This document shows positions 10,560 to 20,531 of a DNA stretch of 64,000 bases, piece by piece (position 1 is the first letter of the stretch; each line of letters starts with the position of its first letter). Under the pieces are notes generated by a model that saw only the letters and a program-made list of their open reading frames with translations, ran no database searches and was not told where the DNA came from. This stretch comes from Blasia pusilla (Eukaryota; Marchantiophyta; Marchantiopsida; Blasiales): the NCBI GenBank assembly GCA_050084515.1, contig CM114271.1:21080001-21144000 (forward strand). The letters are read 5' to 3'. A program made the translations under genes and the position numbers.

Positions 10560-12000
10560 CGGTTACCAGTGAAGAGCTACCTCGACATCCATCTGTGGCT
10601 GGATCGTCATCACTAGACACTCGGTTTGGTGATGAGATCGCAGACAGAGAGAGTAGTACTTGGGAGGAGATGGACGACATGGGCCATCGGGGCATGCGTC
10701 GTTTCTCGGGTGCAAAGGGCACCATCGACTTAGATGATTTTATCTAGGAGTTTGACACGTGGTGCGACTTCCAAGAGATACGCACCCCGACACGGTTCAA
10801 CCCTGTCATGGCATGGAAGGGGTTGTTCCAACACTTGGAGGGTCCTCCGATGGATGACTACATGGAGTTTTGATCACTATATTCAGTAGAGATCGATGCC
10901 TGGAGGATGTATTGGGCTCCAGGCATGTGTCCACTGGTGGTCGTGAGGCATATGATGGGATTGTGAGAGGAGAGAGACCCACACCATCAGCCCGATGACT
11001 AGATGGAGAGTAGGGTAGTGAGACAGGCGATGTGGTAGAGACCTCTGGTGGTAGAGGGCCACCTAGCTTCAGCCCCACAGTGGAGTTCTTCTGACAGTTG
11101 GGGAAGAGCTACCAGGGCGTACGCACTGACAAGCTGAAGGGTCTAAAGGATTTTCAACGACGATTGGGTGAGAGTCTGAGAGATGCATTCACACGCATGA
11201 GGAGGCTGATCATTGCTACGTACGGAGTGACTGAGGCGCAGTCACTCAAGTATTGGTACGGGGTTCTGGACCGAGAACTACGGAGGAGAGTCCGAGATGC
11301 GGTGCTGATTCACACAACGAGGCCACATTGAAGGTGGTCTTTGAGTTGTCTGAGCGTATTGAGCTCAACATGAGTGAGGAGCAAGTAGTGATCGCTGGAT
11401 TTTCTCGAGAGTCGACAGGTCCACGAGCGACGGTGACCCCACAGGTGCCACATCGAGCACCAGTACCACGAGAGCGGGCCAGTGTGCCCAGAGAGCAGGG
11501 CGGGTACCGTGAGCCTATGAGGCAACGACCCGTACCTACATATGTTGGTCTTGTTGGACGTGTGGAGGGGCCCATAGGCAAAGAGACTTCCCACAGCATG
11601 GAAGAGGACCACCAGCGCCTCCGATTGCTCAGGAGCCATAGAGGATGACCCCACCATAGCACTTGTGTGACTATTGCCACAGATATGGTCACACTAGGGA
11701 TAGATGTTTGACCTTTGCCGAGGGGCACGTCTAGAGGTATGCCGAGGGCCTAAGGGCGGTCGTCCTGGAGGAGGTCAGGGAGTCCTTCCTGGACGTGGTG
11801 GTAGAGGACCACCACCAGCCAGAGGAGATGGAGTAGGAGCACCAGAGCCAAAACTTCTCTCACACATCGATCAGTTGGAGCAGAGGATTGCTGCCATGAC
11901 GATGATTAGGGAAGGCACAGAGCTGGAGCAGCTAGTGTGACTCCAACTTCTACCTCTTACCCTAACCCGGGTGAGGATCTGCCAGTATGGGATTTATGTG
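10560..12000 (+). pseudogene. Element B gag, broken
   Basis: Shifting frames give a retroviral-type capsid block that matches the other copies: IDLDDFI-stop-EFDTWCDFQ, FNPVMAWKGLFQHLEGPPMDD (10740-10870), then VEFF-stop-QLGKSYQGVRTDKL and the open frame 11098-11331. Two zinc knuckles follow: CWTCGGAHRQRDF (last Cys lost, about 11550) and CDYCHRYGHTRDRC (CX2CX4HX4C, about 11668-11710). A Gly/Arg-rich stretch comes next and then a coiled coil ending HIDQLEQRIAAM (about 11860-11900). Gag packages the element RNA. The many stops mean that no full-length Gag can be made. Confidence 0.8.
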
Positions 12001-12998
12001 TAGTGCAGCCCAGGTTGAGGCAGCAGCAATGGTGACTCGGGGTGCTGCGAGAGGCATTGAGCCATCGAGAGGTGGAGTTGAGATTGACCCACCAGAGGGG
12101 ACCGATGGGCGGCAGGCGAGGGTTCCACAATCATTCACATTGTCGGAGGCACTACACACTAGTGGTGCCTACAACTCAGGCACCTACGTTGACGTCACAA
12201 GGAGTTGGAGTGACAACTCCTATGCCGGCTTGAGTGGAGTCAGTGTCAACCATAGTGTTGGAGGTGGCCACCAGAGTGAGTCAGACTCCACTATTTTCTG
12301 CCATAGAGTTGGCGACGTTGGGAGTCGGACCAGTTGAGGTGTTTCGATTGGCGCCATGTTGTGTGAGCGTGGAGAGATGACTGCTTCTTGTTCAGAGGTA
12401 GTTGAGGAGGTGGTGGACTTGCCCTCAGAGCCGGTGCTCGGGATGTTTCCCACAGAGTCATGGCATGCGGCGGTGGCAAAGTTGGTAGATATGCCAGCTC
12501 GACCGGCCATAGAGCAAGCAGTGGTAACACTTGGAGTAGTGTTACTGGATAACCGAGCTGGAGTATTTTGCTTGGTTAGTCCGACAGGGATAGTATACCA
12601 CCCGTAGCGCGTCCTACTTGATTCGGGAGCGCAACCTTTGATGTTAGGGAAGGCGGCGTGTTTAGCGTTGGGATTAGGGAAGGCCGATATTGAGCCTTGT
12701 CCCTTCCAGATACAGACCTCGATTGGGGGCGTGTCATCCACGCAATATATGACTTGAAAAGAGATAGTTGTCAGAGTCCAGCCAGAGCATGCGATGGATA
12801 GTGCTATGGTGCGCACACGTTCGATTACTACACCAGCTGAGTCGTACAATATGTTGGTAGGAAGTACAGTGTTATATCCCCTAGGATTCATCCTAGACTT
12901 CTGGGAGGAGACCGTTGTTTATCGACCAGGGTGGCGGTCAGGTGACAGCCGGATGAGTCAGTTATCCTTGCAGTTTGCGGGACGAGGTGGTCGATAAC
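12001..12998 (+). pseudogene. Element B spacer and aspartic protease, broken
   Basis: The frame at 12356-12607 and its continuation give ARPAIEQAVVTLGVVLLDN and then the retropepsin active site RVLLDSGAQPLMLGKAA (about 12607-12660; DSG in place of the usual DTG). The protease body ends in ESYNMLVGSTVLYPLGF (about 12838-12892), the hydrophobic core strand of the fold. The enzyme would cut the element polyprotein. A stop just before the active site and another at about 12755 break it. Elements A and C have the same DSG and the same C-terminal strand. Confidence 0.75.
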
Positions 12999-13001
12999 GA
13001 A

Positions 13002-13073
13002 GTGAGTCTGTGATCACGTTGGCGGTAGTGATCCTGCAACTAACACTTCCTAAGGTGAGTCTGTGATCACGTT
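13002..13073 (+). repeat. 19-bp direct repeat at a deletion scar
   Basis: GTGAGTCTGTGATCACGTT occurs at 13002-13020 and 13055-13073. The second copy runs straight into the methyltransferase motif IV. The protease-methyltransferase linker and motifs I-III present in element A are missing here, so the repeat marks the repaired deletion. Confidence 0.7.
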
Positions 13074-13790
13074 TGTGATTGCTGGATGGCCATGTGAGGG
13101 TCATTCATCAGCTGGCCGAGGATTCGGATTGCAGGATCCGAGGTCAAGGATGTTTTGGGAGATGCTGCGAGTAGTATGACACTTGCAGGAGAGTCAGACA
13201 TGTTCTCCAACGTATATCTTGGAGAATGTGCCATTGTTGGAAGACACTTGTGCACGTGTGATGACAAGTGTGTATCAGGTGAGGTCCTGGTTGGGACCTA
13301 CTGTATTATTAGATGCGGCGAGAGTTGGATCACGTGCCCATCGTCCACGACTTTGGTGGACAAACCTGATACCATCAGAGGTATTGAGTCGAGCATACGA
13401 TGGAGTCCAGAGAGCACCACATCTCACAATGGATGCTATTTTGGGCTCAGGGCGTCGATCTCAGGTGGTGACACGGGATGATAGACCACCGTTGGCCATG
13501 GCCAATAGGGTGGGGGAGTTGAGGGCAGCCTTACCTACGTTGGTGAGCTTACCAGCATCCCATGCCTTTCGTCAGGGAGGGCAAGGCATGATTTGGGATG
13601 AGGTGACTGGAGCATTGGAGGAGCCTACAGCAGATGAGCGCGAGCGCGCCATGGGGTTCGCTACTGGTACTACGGCGGTGCCAGGGATGACTGAGGCATC
13701 CCGGTGACAGGTGTTGGGGTAGGCGATGGACCTCAACTGTCTCACATGGATAGTCAGCCTAGGTATGGCTGAGCAGAGACGGATGCGAGT
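13074..13790 (+). pseudogene. Element B DNA cytosine methyltransferase, N-terminally deleted
   Basis: The sequence starts directly at motif IV: FVIAGWPCEGHSSAGRG, with catalytic Cys (about 13077-13125). QDPRSRMFWEMLRVV follows, then a stop, then the frame 13183-13707 with PTYILENVPLL (motif VI), DAARVGSRAHRPRLWWTN, TADERERAMGFATGTTAV, and after further stops AMDLNCLTWIVSLGMA (motif X region, 13726-13780). Motif I, needed to bind S-adenosylmethionine, is absent, so this copy cannot be active. Over the shared part it is clearly homologous to 7270-8394, and it keeps the probable ancestral AGWPCEG where element A has ARWPCHV. Confidence 0.85.
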
Positions 13791-13959
13791 GTCATCCATG
13801 CCGTCACGTCCACGAGTTGGACCATTGCCCTCGAAGTGGTCATACGAGGCATTGGTGGGGCGAGACGAGGAGAGATAGGCACCCATGGACTTCCTGGGAC
13901 GTCGTTCAAGCAGAGAGTGCAAAGGCGGCGAGAGTAGCACATGTTCATTTTTGGATGCG

Positions 13960-15750
13960 GAGCATAGTGTAGGAGGTCTGAGTGGAGTGGCTGTTGCGGA
14001 GGTTGCTAGGGTTGCTACATATCAACCAAAGCCGGAGGTTGCGTCCTCTCCGAGTGAGGTCACGATGGAGACTTGGGAGCCTGTGATAGGTCTCAAGTTG
14101 ATAGGAGGAGAGCGACGTCGAGTTCATAGGTTTCTGAGAGGGCATGTCAGTTGTTTTGCCTTCAGTATGAGAGACTTGGGTACGCTGAAGGGTCCCGGGA
14201 TACGAATTGAGTTGGCTAGTGATATGCCGATCTTTCGTCGACCCTACAGGTATTCTGATATGGAGCAAGCCTTGATTTGAGCAAGAGTCAGGACTTGTTG
14301 GAGGCAGGACTTGTGGAGTTATCACATGGGGAGTATGCATCTGCCACAGTCATGTTGGCAAAGAAGGATATGTGTGGCAATTGGACGGATAGCTAAGCGG
14401 ATCTGTGGAGATTACCATCCTATCAACCGATCAGATCGGTACGCCATGCCTACTCCTGATGAGATCTTTGATGCGGTAGGGCATGCAAAGATCTTCAGTA
14501 CTTTAGATCTCCGTGCTGGCTATAATCAGCTTCCTATCAAGTGGGATAGATCGGTTCGGGAGAGATTGCTTGTATCAGTGGCGGTTCTTACCATTTGGGT
14601 TGAAGAACGCGCCTGTAGAGTTTCAGAGAGTAATGGATAGGATTTTGGCTGGCTTGGATTTTGTACGATGTTACATAGATGATATTCTTATCTTCAGTTC
14701 CACGGTTGAGGAGCATGAGCGACACTTGGAGGAGGTGTTTCGGCGATTGCGGTTACATGGACTAAAGTTACATCCAGGCAAGTGCAGATTCTTTCAAGAG
14801 TAGAATGAGTACTTGGGACACACTATATACCCGAGTGGGTCAGGCGTTTAGCAGACGAAGGTAGAGGCTATTGCATAGATTCCACGCCCTACAGATGTGA
14901 GTCGAGTTCGAGTATTTCTTGGACTGGAGAACTTGTATCGACGGTATGTCAAGGGTTTTAGTGCGATCGCAAAGTCTTTGACCTTGTTGACGAGACTTGA
15001 TCAGGTTTGGTTATGGGGAGATGATCAGGAGAAAGCATTTCAGGAGCTCAAGGATAGGTTGACGTCCTCACCCATTTTACACAGACCGGTTAGGGGTCGC
15101 CCATTCCTGTTACATACGGATTGGAGCATGTTGGGTCTAGGAGCAATGCTTACTCAAAGGGATGACGAGGAGAGGGAGTTCGTTGTGGCTTATGCGAGCC
15201 GATCGAACAACATTGCAGAGGCAAAGTAAAGCTCCTATGAGGGAGAGTGCTTGGCTGTAGTGTGGGCCGTGGCACATTTCAGGTGCTATTTATTTGGAAA
15301 CTCTTTCACACTTATCACTGATCATCAGCCGTTGAGGTGGTTGATGGAGTCCGACAAGCTTACGAGAAAGCTTGCCAAGTGGGCTCTATTACTACAGGAG
15401 TATGAGTTGAGGTGGTTCATAGGTCAGGTCGGCTGAACCAGGATGCCAATGGGTTGAGTTGTAACCCATGTCCGAGTCAAAGAGACAACACAGGAGCTCG
15501 ATGGCACGGAGAGAGTGATGAGGAGATGGTGCCCGGTTGGCATGCATCTGCCTATCTTTGTTGGTTGACTATGGCGTGTCACCACGGTGATGACTCGGTG
15601 GTGGGGTTGGATGATGAGTCTTTGGATCCGGAGGTAAGTGAGGGCGACTGGTGGTCGTGATATCCATGACGACGTGGAGGTTGTGGAGTTCTTGCGACCT
15701 TTGGCGTCATTGCGAGTCTGATGAGTGCTAGGGAGCGGGATCGGATCCTA
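13960..15750 (+). pseudogene. Element B reverse transcriptase / RNase H, broken
   Basis: The RT N-terminus is METWEPVIGLKLIGG through DMPIFRRPY (14065-14250). After frameshifts come RICGDYHPINR, then a short deletion after YNQLPI (about 14535), then LPFGLKNAPVEFQRVMD and the catalytic RCYIDDILIF (about 14660-14700). A thumb region precedes RNase H: FLLHTDWSMLGLGAMLTQ, SSYEGECLAVVW, TLITDHQPLRWLMES (15105-15370). In-frame stops at 14801, 15229 and 15436 and the deletion inactivate it. The domain order is the same as in element A. Confidence 0.85.
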
Positions 15751-15779
15751 TAGAGAGCCAAAAGGTTCAGGTGGGAGGG

Positions 15780-16800
15780 GACTCACATTTTGCGGGTATG
15801 GGGAGATGGTAGGATATGAGTGGTACCTCATCCTTCCCAGCGAGCACGTGTACTACGACATGCCCATGAGGAGTTGGGACATTTCGGAGTAAAGCGTACT
15901 TACAGCTTACTCCAGGTTCAGTATTGGTGGTGCGGCATGCATATTGGGGTACAACAGTTTGTGGCCAGATGTATGGTATGTGACAGAGTGCGAGCATCCT
16001 TCAATGCTCCCACTCCGCAGTTACATCCTTTTCCGATTATGGGTTTAGGTTATCGGTGGAGTTTAGACTTTGCGGGACCTTTGCCATTGACGGGGCGTCA
16101 TCATAGGTACGTGTTGGTCATGGTGGAGCATTTCTCCAAGTGGATAGAGTTGGTGGCACTACCAGACAAGGCAAGCGAGGGAACAACTTATGCGTTTCTA
16201 GATTGTGTGCTTAGTCACTTTGGTGCACCGGCGGAGGTGTTGACTGACCAGGGTACCGAGTTCAGGGGAGAGTTTCAGGCCTTGTGTGATGAGGCGTTGA
16301 TAGATCACCGCACCACGTCCAGAGATCATCTAGAGGTGGATGGGTTGGCGGAGAGAGTGGTATAGACGGTGAAGAGAGGATTACGCAAGTATGGCTTGCA
16401 GCAGGGACAGTTGAGGGAGTGGGACCTACAGTTGCCACGGTTGGCTATGGGTTATCGCTTTAGTCGGCAGGCATCCTTGACGTCGTTTTCACTGTATTTT
16501 TTGCTCTTTGGGAGAGAGCCAGATTTACTTGCAGCGATTCGACGTGACATGGCGGAGGTGTTAGATCTTGATGATCCAGATGTGTGGGTACAAGCATGTT
16601 CTTAGAGGGCGGAGGTTTTTCGTAGAGTTATGCCTATGGCCTTTGAGAACTTAGCTATTGCCCAACATAGAGATACGTTGAGGTACGCGACCATTTGTGG
16701 AGGAGGTTATCATCCAAGGATTAGGAGGTTTCATCTTGGAGATTAGGTGTATTTACAGCAAGTGGCACCCACTAGCGCTAGATCCTTTGCAGGCGCACGA
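15780..16800 (+). pseudogene. Element B integrase, nearly complete
   Basis: The frame 15820-16365 carries the zinc-binding site HAHEELGHFGVKRTY ... RCMVCDRVRA (HHCC intact) and the catalytic core. First Asp is in SLDFAGPLP, second Asp in LTDQGTEFRGEF, and Glu in GLAERVV just before a stop at 16365. The core continues in 16369-16605. A degenerate SH3-like end follows, with RRFHLGD then a stop (about 16710-16745), and REVLPTRVLMLEGRDGMVW (about 16812-16868). Integrase inserts the cDNA into chromatin. Two stops and a frameshift separate the parts, but all catalytic residues are still present. Confidence 0.85.
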
Positions 16801-16958
16801 TCCCGTGTGTGCGCGAGGTATTACCGACCAGAGTCCTCATGTTGGAGGGACGGGATGGTATGGTTTGGAAGGATCATGTGCACAATTGTGTGCCATGTCA
16901 TCTTTCAAACGTAGATGGGACGGTGGATCCGAGCTTGGCAGTAGTACCTACAGGCTTG

Positions 16959-17107
16959 AGGTGTATGTTGTGCGGATCTGCGAGGGATGTAGCCACCATG
17001 TTGGTATGTGATGGTTGTTCTCGAGGGTGGCAGATGTCATGTCTGACCCCCCTCAGACATGACATCTGCCATGTCACGGGATGATGGATGTGTCCGAGAT
17101 GTGTATA
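16959..17107 (+). pseudogene. PHD-finger-like module at the end of element B
   Basis: Downstream of integrase and in the same frame as VLMLEGRDGMVW, the sequence reads CMLCGSARDVATMLVCDGC, then SRGWQMSCLTP, and after a stop WMCPRC. Spacing fits the C4HC3 cross-brace of PHD fingers (CX2C, X9, CX2C, then His-X2-Cys, Trp-X-CX2C), with the single His replaced by Gln. PHD fingers bind histone H3 tails, so in an integrase it could steer integration to a chromatin state. A perfect 18-bp inverted repeat (17029-17070) has overwritten the second half of the finger. Element A lacks this region and element C runs off the window before it. Confidence 0.7.
17029..17070. repeat. Perfect 18-bp inverted repeat with 6-base loop
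   Basis: GGCAGATGTCATGTCTGA at 17029-17046 is followed by CCCCCC and by its exact reverse complement at 17053-17070. It sits inside the PHD coding sequence and replaces residues that should follow SCLTP. Confidence 0.95.
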
Positions 17108-17281
17108 GGGTAGTAGGTCATGTCAGAGAGATGCGATATTTTATATCTGGAGTTGGGGGGATCCAACTGCCAGCTAGGAAGGCGGTTGTGTGATCTCCAT
17201 GTATTTGTATGAGTTGATTTTTGTACATGTGTGGATCGACCCGTGTTTGGGGAAGATCGGTGTTGTGTGGTGTAGATGTAA

Positions 17282-17320
17282 CCAGCGATGTATGTTGTGT
17301 AGCGATATGTATGCGCACGA
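17282..17320 (+). repeat. 39-bp direct repeat before the 3' LTR of element B
   Basis: CCAGCGATGTATGTTGTG... ending in ATGCGCACGA is repeated at 17834-17872 with few changes, so the two copies flank the 3' LTR. It takes the place where a polypurine tract would be expected. Confidence 0.8.
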
Positions 17321-17324
17321 TAGC

Positions 17325-17806
17325 TGTCACGTCTGAGTAGCCGAAAGGTCGAGATCTATCGTGGATAGGGCGTAGGAGCCAACGGACTATCTTGAGTGTA
17401 ACTTTGTCCCACGGTGTCGGATGAGGTTGAGAATAGGTCCATTGTGTCAGGAACATCGTTTTTGACAACTTTCATGTTGAGGTCTTTCACAGCTGGATGA
17501 CTTGTTGACCAAGTCACCCGCCCCTGGTGACCTGTGCGCGCAGGTTACCAAGGGGAGGGCTATTTTTAGGGGAAGAGCCAAAAGGCTCTTCCCAACCCTA
17601 TATAAGAGAGGAAGGTGGCTTTCCTAAGTCATCTTTCTCATGTTGGGTCGTTGGAGCACCTCTCTTGTATGTGTGTGAGATAGGACTAGGGTGCTAGCGT
17701 CTGGATTCCTTGATAGCACAGGGTGGACGAGGCTCGATATGTCGATGTAGATTGAGGAGTGGAGTTTTAGGCCGGATATGCCATTTTTACTACTCTTTAT
17801 TTTTCA
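17325..17806 (+). repeat. 3' LTR of element B
   Basis: This is 482 bp from TGTCACGTCTGAGTAG to TTATTTTTCA and matches 8395-8877 over its full length. It is followed at once by an inverted 24-base copy of the LTR end (17807-17830), which gives a near-perfect palindrome at the junction. Confidence 0.9.
17599..17606 (+). promoter_or_regulatory. TATA box in 3' LTR of element B (TATATAAG)
   Basis: Third copy of the conserved CCCTATATAAGAGAGG context. In a 3' LTR it could drive transcription outward into the flanking DNA. Confidence 0.55.
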
Positions 17807-17833
17807 TGTAAAAATAAAGAGTAGTAAAAATTG

Positions 17834-18235
17834 CCAACGATGTATGTTGTGTAGCAAGATGTATGCGCACGAGTGGTCACATCAGCCGAGTCGTATGATG
17901 TACTAGTTGGAGGATCTATTGTACCCGATGGGTTTTTAGATGGACTACTAGACTGAGACAGCGTCTTATAGACCTGGTTGGCAGTCCAGGGATGGACATA
18001 TGAGCCAGGTTCCTTTGAGATTTATTTATGGGGCTTGACCAGGAGGGTCTTCCCCAACGGTGTTAGCATCTGTGGCTAGTTTTAGTGGAGTAGTCACTTG
18101 GCCATGAGACTTTTTGGAGGGTAATCTTTTTGCTATGGATTCTCCTGTGCATGAGGAGGTAGAGGAGGTCCCTAGTCTTGCAGCAGTGGCATCCTCATCG
18201 TTGGATGTGCCACTTTGGAGTTCATGTAGGTACTC
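17834..18235 (+). pseudogene. Inverted piece of element A: protease-methyltransferase linker
   Basis: On the plus strand this reads VVTSAESYDVLVGGSIV (about 17875-17925) and, after several stops, VPLWSS (about 18209-18226). This matches element C's linker (AESYDVLVGGTILYPIGF and EVPLWGSTEELRRL). It is exactly the part of A missing between the minus-strand protease (ends about 18236) and methyltransferase (starts 8394), but in the opposite orientation. It therefore shares an inverted block with element B. Confidence 0.7.
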
Positions 18236-19290
18236 CCAACCGGGAGCTATCAGTTGCATGATCTGGTCTCAACTATACATACAACTTCTCCCGTGTCATG
18301 AATTGAGACCTATCATTGGCTCCTCCAAGTGATGTTTGAATCTGGAATGGGCAAGGCTCAAGCTCTGACCTCCGAATACCCAAACCAATACATGCCGCCT
18401 TTCCCAACATCAAAGGTTGGGCACCAGAGTCTAAGAAGACTCTATGTGGTCTGTCTTGTAGGACTCTCCAATCGGAATATCCCACTCCGGTTGTCCAACA
18501 TAGATACACCATGTGTAAGCCTCTCACAATCAATGGTTGGCTGGGCTGGTAATGCATCCATCTTCGCCACTGCTGCCTGCCAAGTAGCATTGGTACTCAA
18601 TGCTACACCTGACATAGAGGGTCGCTCCACCGCAACACCCTTATCCACCTCAACATGTATAGTAGTAACACCCCCACGTTCACACAACGTGGCTGCTAGC
18701 TGAAATACAGGAGCTAAGTCAACTCCTAAAGCCATCAGATCCGTGGTTGAAAACAATGGCGATCCCAACACTAAAGTTGCCATCCACGATATTGCACTCG
18801 ATGCTGCATCCGTGTCTACTACACGCGATGTAGATGCCTCAATCCCCACTGTAGGCTCAATAGGTTGCGTAGGAACCATGGATGGAGTCCTAAGGACCTC
18901 AAACAACAAGAATGACTGGGGAAGCCTAGCCTGCCTCCCAGCCTCACCCCTCTGTGGGTCCAACTCCACAGTAGCACCATATGGCTCTGACGCTCGAGTG
19001 GCTCCTCTTGTAACTGCAGCTGATGCCTCAATGTGTGTTGCAATCGCCATATAAGAGAGATCGTCCCCTCCATAAGAGGTGGAAGCCCCTGAACCCGAAC
19101 CTGTTCTATGCTGGATACCAGCCATAGTAGCCAACTTCTGCTCCAACTGCTCAATCCTGGCAGCCATAATTGACTTTGTCATAGTGGTAGGGGTAGCCGT
19201 TGTAGGCTCTCCAACCACTGGTCCATCTCTACCACCCCTACCACCTTGGCCTCTTGGAGCTACTCCACCACGGCCGCGGCCTGATCTCAA
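18236..19290 (-). pseudogene. Element A gag C-terminus and aspartic protease
   Basis: A 282-codon open frame (19290-18442) begins just after the second zinc knuckle. It reads a Gly/Arg-rich stretch, then the coiled coil SIMAARIEQLEQKLATMAG, and a long low-complexity spacer ending IFRLESPT. In a shifted frame (18590-18273) follows the protease active site RVFLDSGAQPLMLGKAA (about 18400-18440), with DSG as in elements B and C. The protease would mature the polyprotein. The frame between the two needs a shift near 18450-18480, and the protease end is separated from its linker by the inversion breakpoint at about 18236. Confidence 0.78.
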
Positions 19291-20531
19291 CTCTGGATGA
19301 AGATCAAAGCAACGCTCTCGAGGATGACCTGGTCTCCCGCAATGATCACACTAAGTTAGGGCCGACTGAGGCCCATCCTCCAAAGTCCGTCTCCCATCCT
19401 CTTGGAGACAAAACCTCCTAACATGATCATCTCCACATGTCCAACATGATTGTCCTTGCTGCGGGGCAGCAAATGAAGGCAATGGTCTCTACGCAAGTGT
19501 CCCTCTAGGACCTGACTGAGGTCGTGTGTACCCCCCACGACTCTCACTACTACTACCACCATCACTACTACAAGACTGTGAGGTGGATTGCTGAACACGA
19601 GAAGTAGTAGTTGTATCCCTACTGAATGCGGATGTCACCACTCTCTCCTCCACCATGTTAAGCTCAATCTTCTCACATAGAGCAAACACATGGGTCAATG
19701 TGGGTGAATCATCCCTCATAAGAGTAGCATCACGTGCCTGCGACGCAACTCTCTCGCCCAAGATCCCATACCAAAATCGGATGCTCGAGCCTCGGTCACA
19801 CCTAGGTAATGAAATCAAGCATTGCATACGAAAGAGTGTATGCCTCACGAAGACTCTCACCGGTCTTTCGCTCAAATTCTTGAAGACTCTCAACTTCTCT
19901 GTCTTCACTCCTGATAGTTCTTCTTCAACCTCTTGAAGAACTCGCAACCGGTTGAACGATGATGGGGCACTAGTACCTCCACTAGTACCCCACCGGTACC
20001 TCCATGGGTACCCACCCGGCTCGCACTGCACCACTTGGTGGCATATTAGAGCACTACTACCAATACCACCATGGATGATAGACACATAGCATGGAGACCA
20101 ATATTATCTCCACGCCTCAATCTCAACAACATGATCCTTCCTAAACTCATGGTTATCATCCATGGGTGGTCCCTCCAAGTGCTGAAACAACCCCTTCCAA
20201 GCCAAGAAGGGTGTAAACAACGTGGCGTTCTGCAACATCTGCATATCACACCACGTATCAAACTCCTGAATGAAGTCCTCCAACTCAATGGTGGAGAGTA
20301 TTGTCGTGGGCCCTTCATGGCCCCATATATCCCGTCCATGTCCCAAATCAATGGAGCTGCAACACTCAATAACAACATAGAAGACTCGGTGTTTGGAACA
20401 CCCTCGTCCTCCTCTTCATCAACCGTCGAAAGTGGGAAAGGTAGCCGATACTTCAATCCACTCCGTGTAAAACCACCACTGTCCGCACCACGGTCCTCAA
20501 CCAGATCAACAGACAACTCCGTAATGACCAA
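19291..20531 (-). pseudogene. Element A gag N-terminal part, frameshifted
   Basis: The frame 20346-20104 gives the capsid block LEDFIQEFDTWCDMQ and FLAWKGLFQHLEGPPMDD. After a stop, the frame 20085-19489 gives SGVKTEKLRVF through CEKIELNMVEERVV. Two zinc knuckles follow: CWTCGDDHVRRFC (CX2CX3HX4C, about 19408-19446) and CDHCGRPGHPRERC (CX2CX4HX4C, 19309-19350). Elements B and C share both knuckles and the TEKL block. A pair of dissimilar knuckles seems to be a signature of this lineage. Gag would form the particle and bind RNA. At least two stops and one shift break the frame. Confidence 0.8.

Larger units (their letters stand above)
8395..17806 (+). mobile_element. Element B: nested Ty3/gypsy retrotransposon with methyltransferase and PHD finger
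   Basis: Element B is a plus-strand copy of the same gypsy lineage inside element A. The 3' LTR is at 17325-17806 and the 5' LTR (lacking its first ~95 bp) at 9613-10001; an extra complete LTR plus leader lies at 8395-9612. Internal order is gag, protease, truncated methyltransferase, RT/RNase H, integrase and PHD finger. Many stops and frameshifts mean it is dead. LTR sequence differs from that of element A although the coding regions are close relatives. No typical tRNA primer-binding site (TGGTATCAGAGC-like) follows the 5' LTR, and no polypurine tract precedes the 3' LTR. Confidence 0.85.

Noticed and set aside
11246-11728. 160-codon minus-strand frame opposite element B gag
   Set aside because: Shadow of gag; the plus strand shows the capsid and zinc knuckle sequence.
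12220-12891. 223-codon minus-strand frame opposite element B protease
   Set aside because: Shadow. The plus strand carries the DSG active site and matches A and C.
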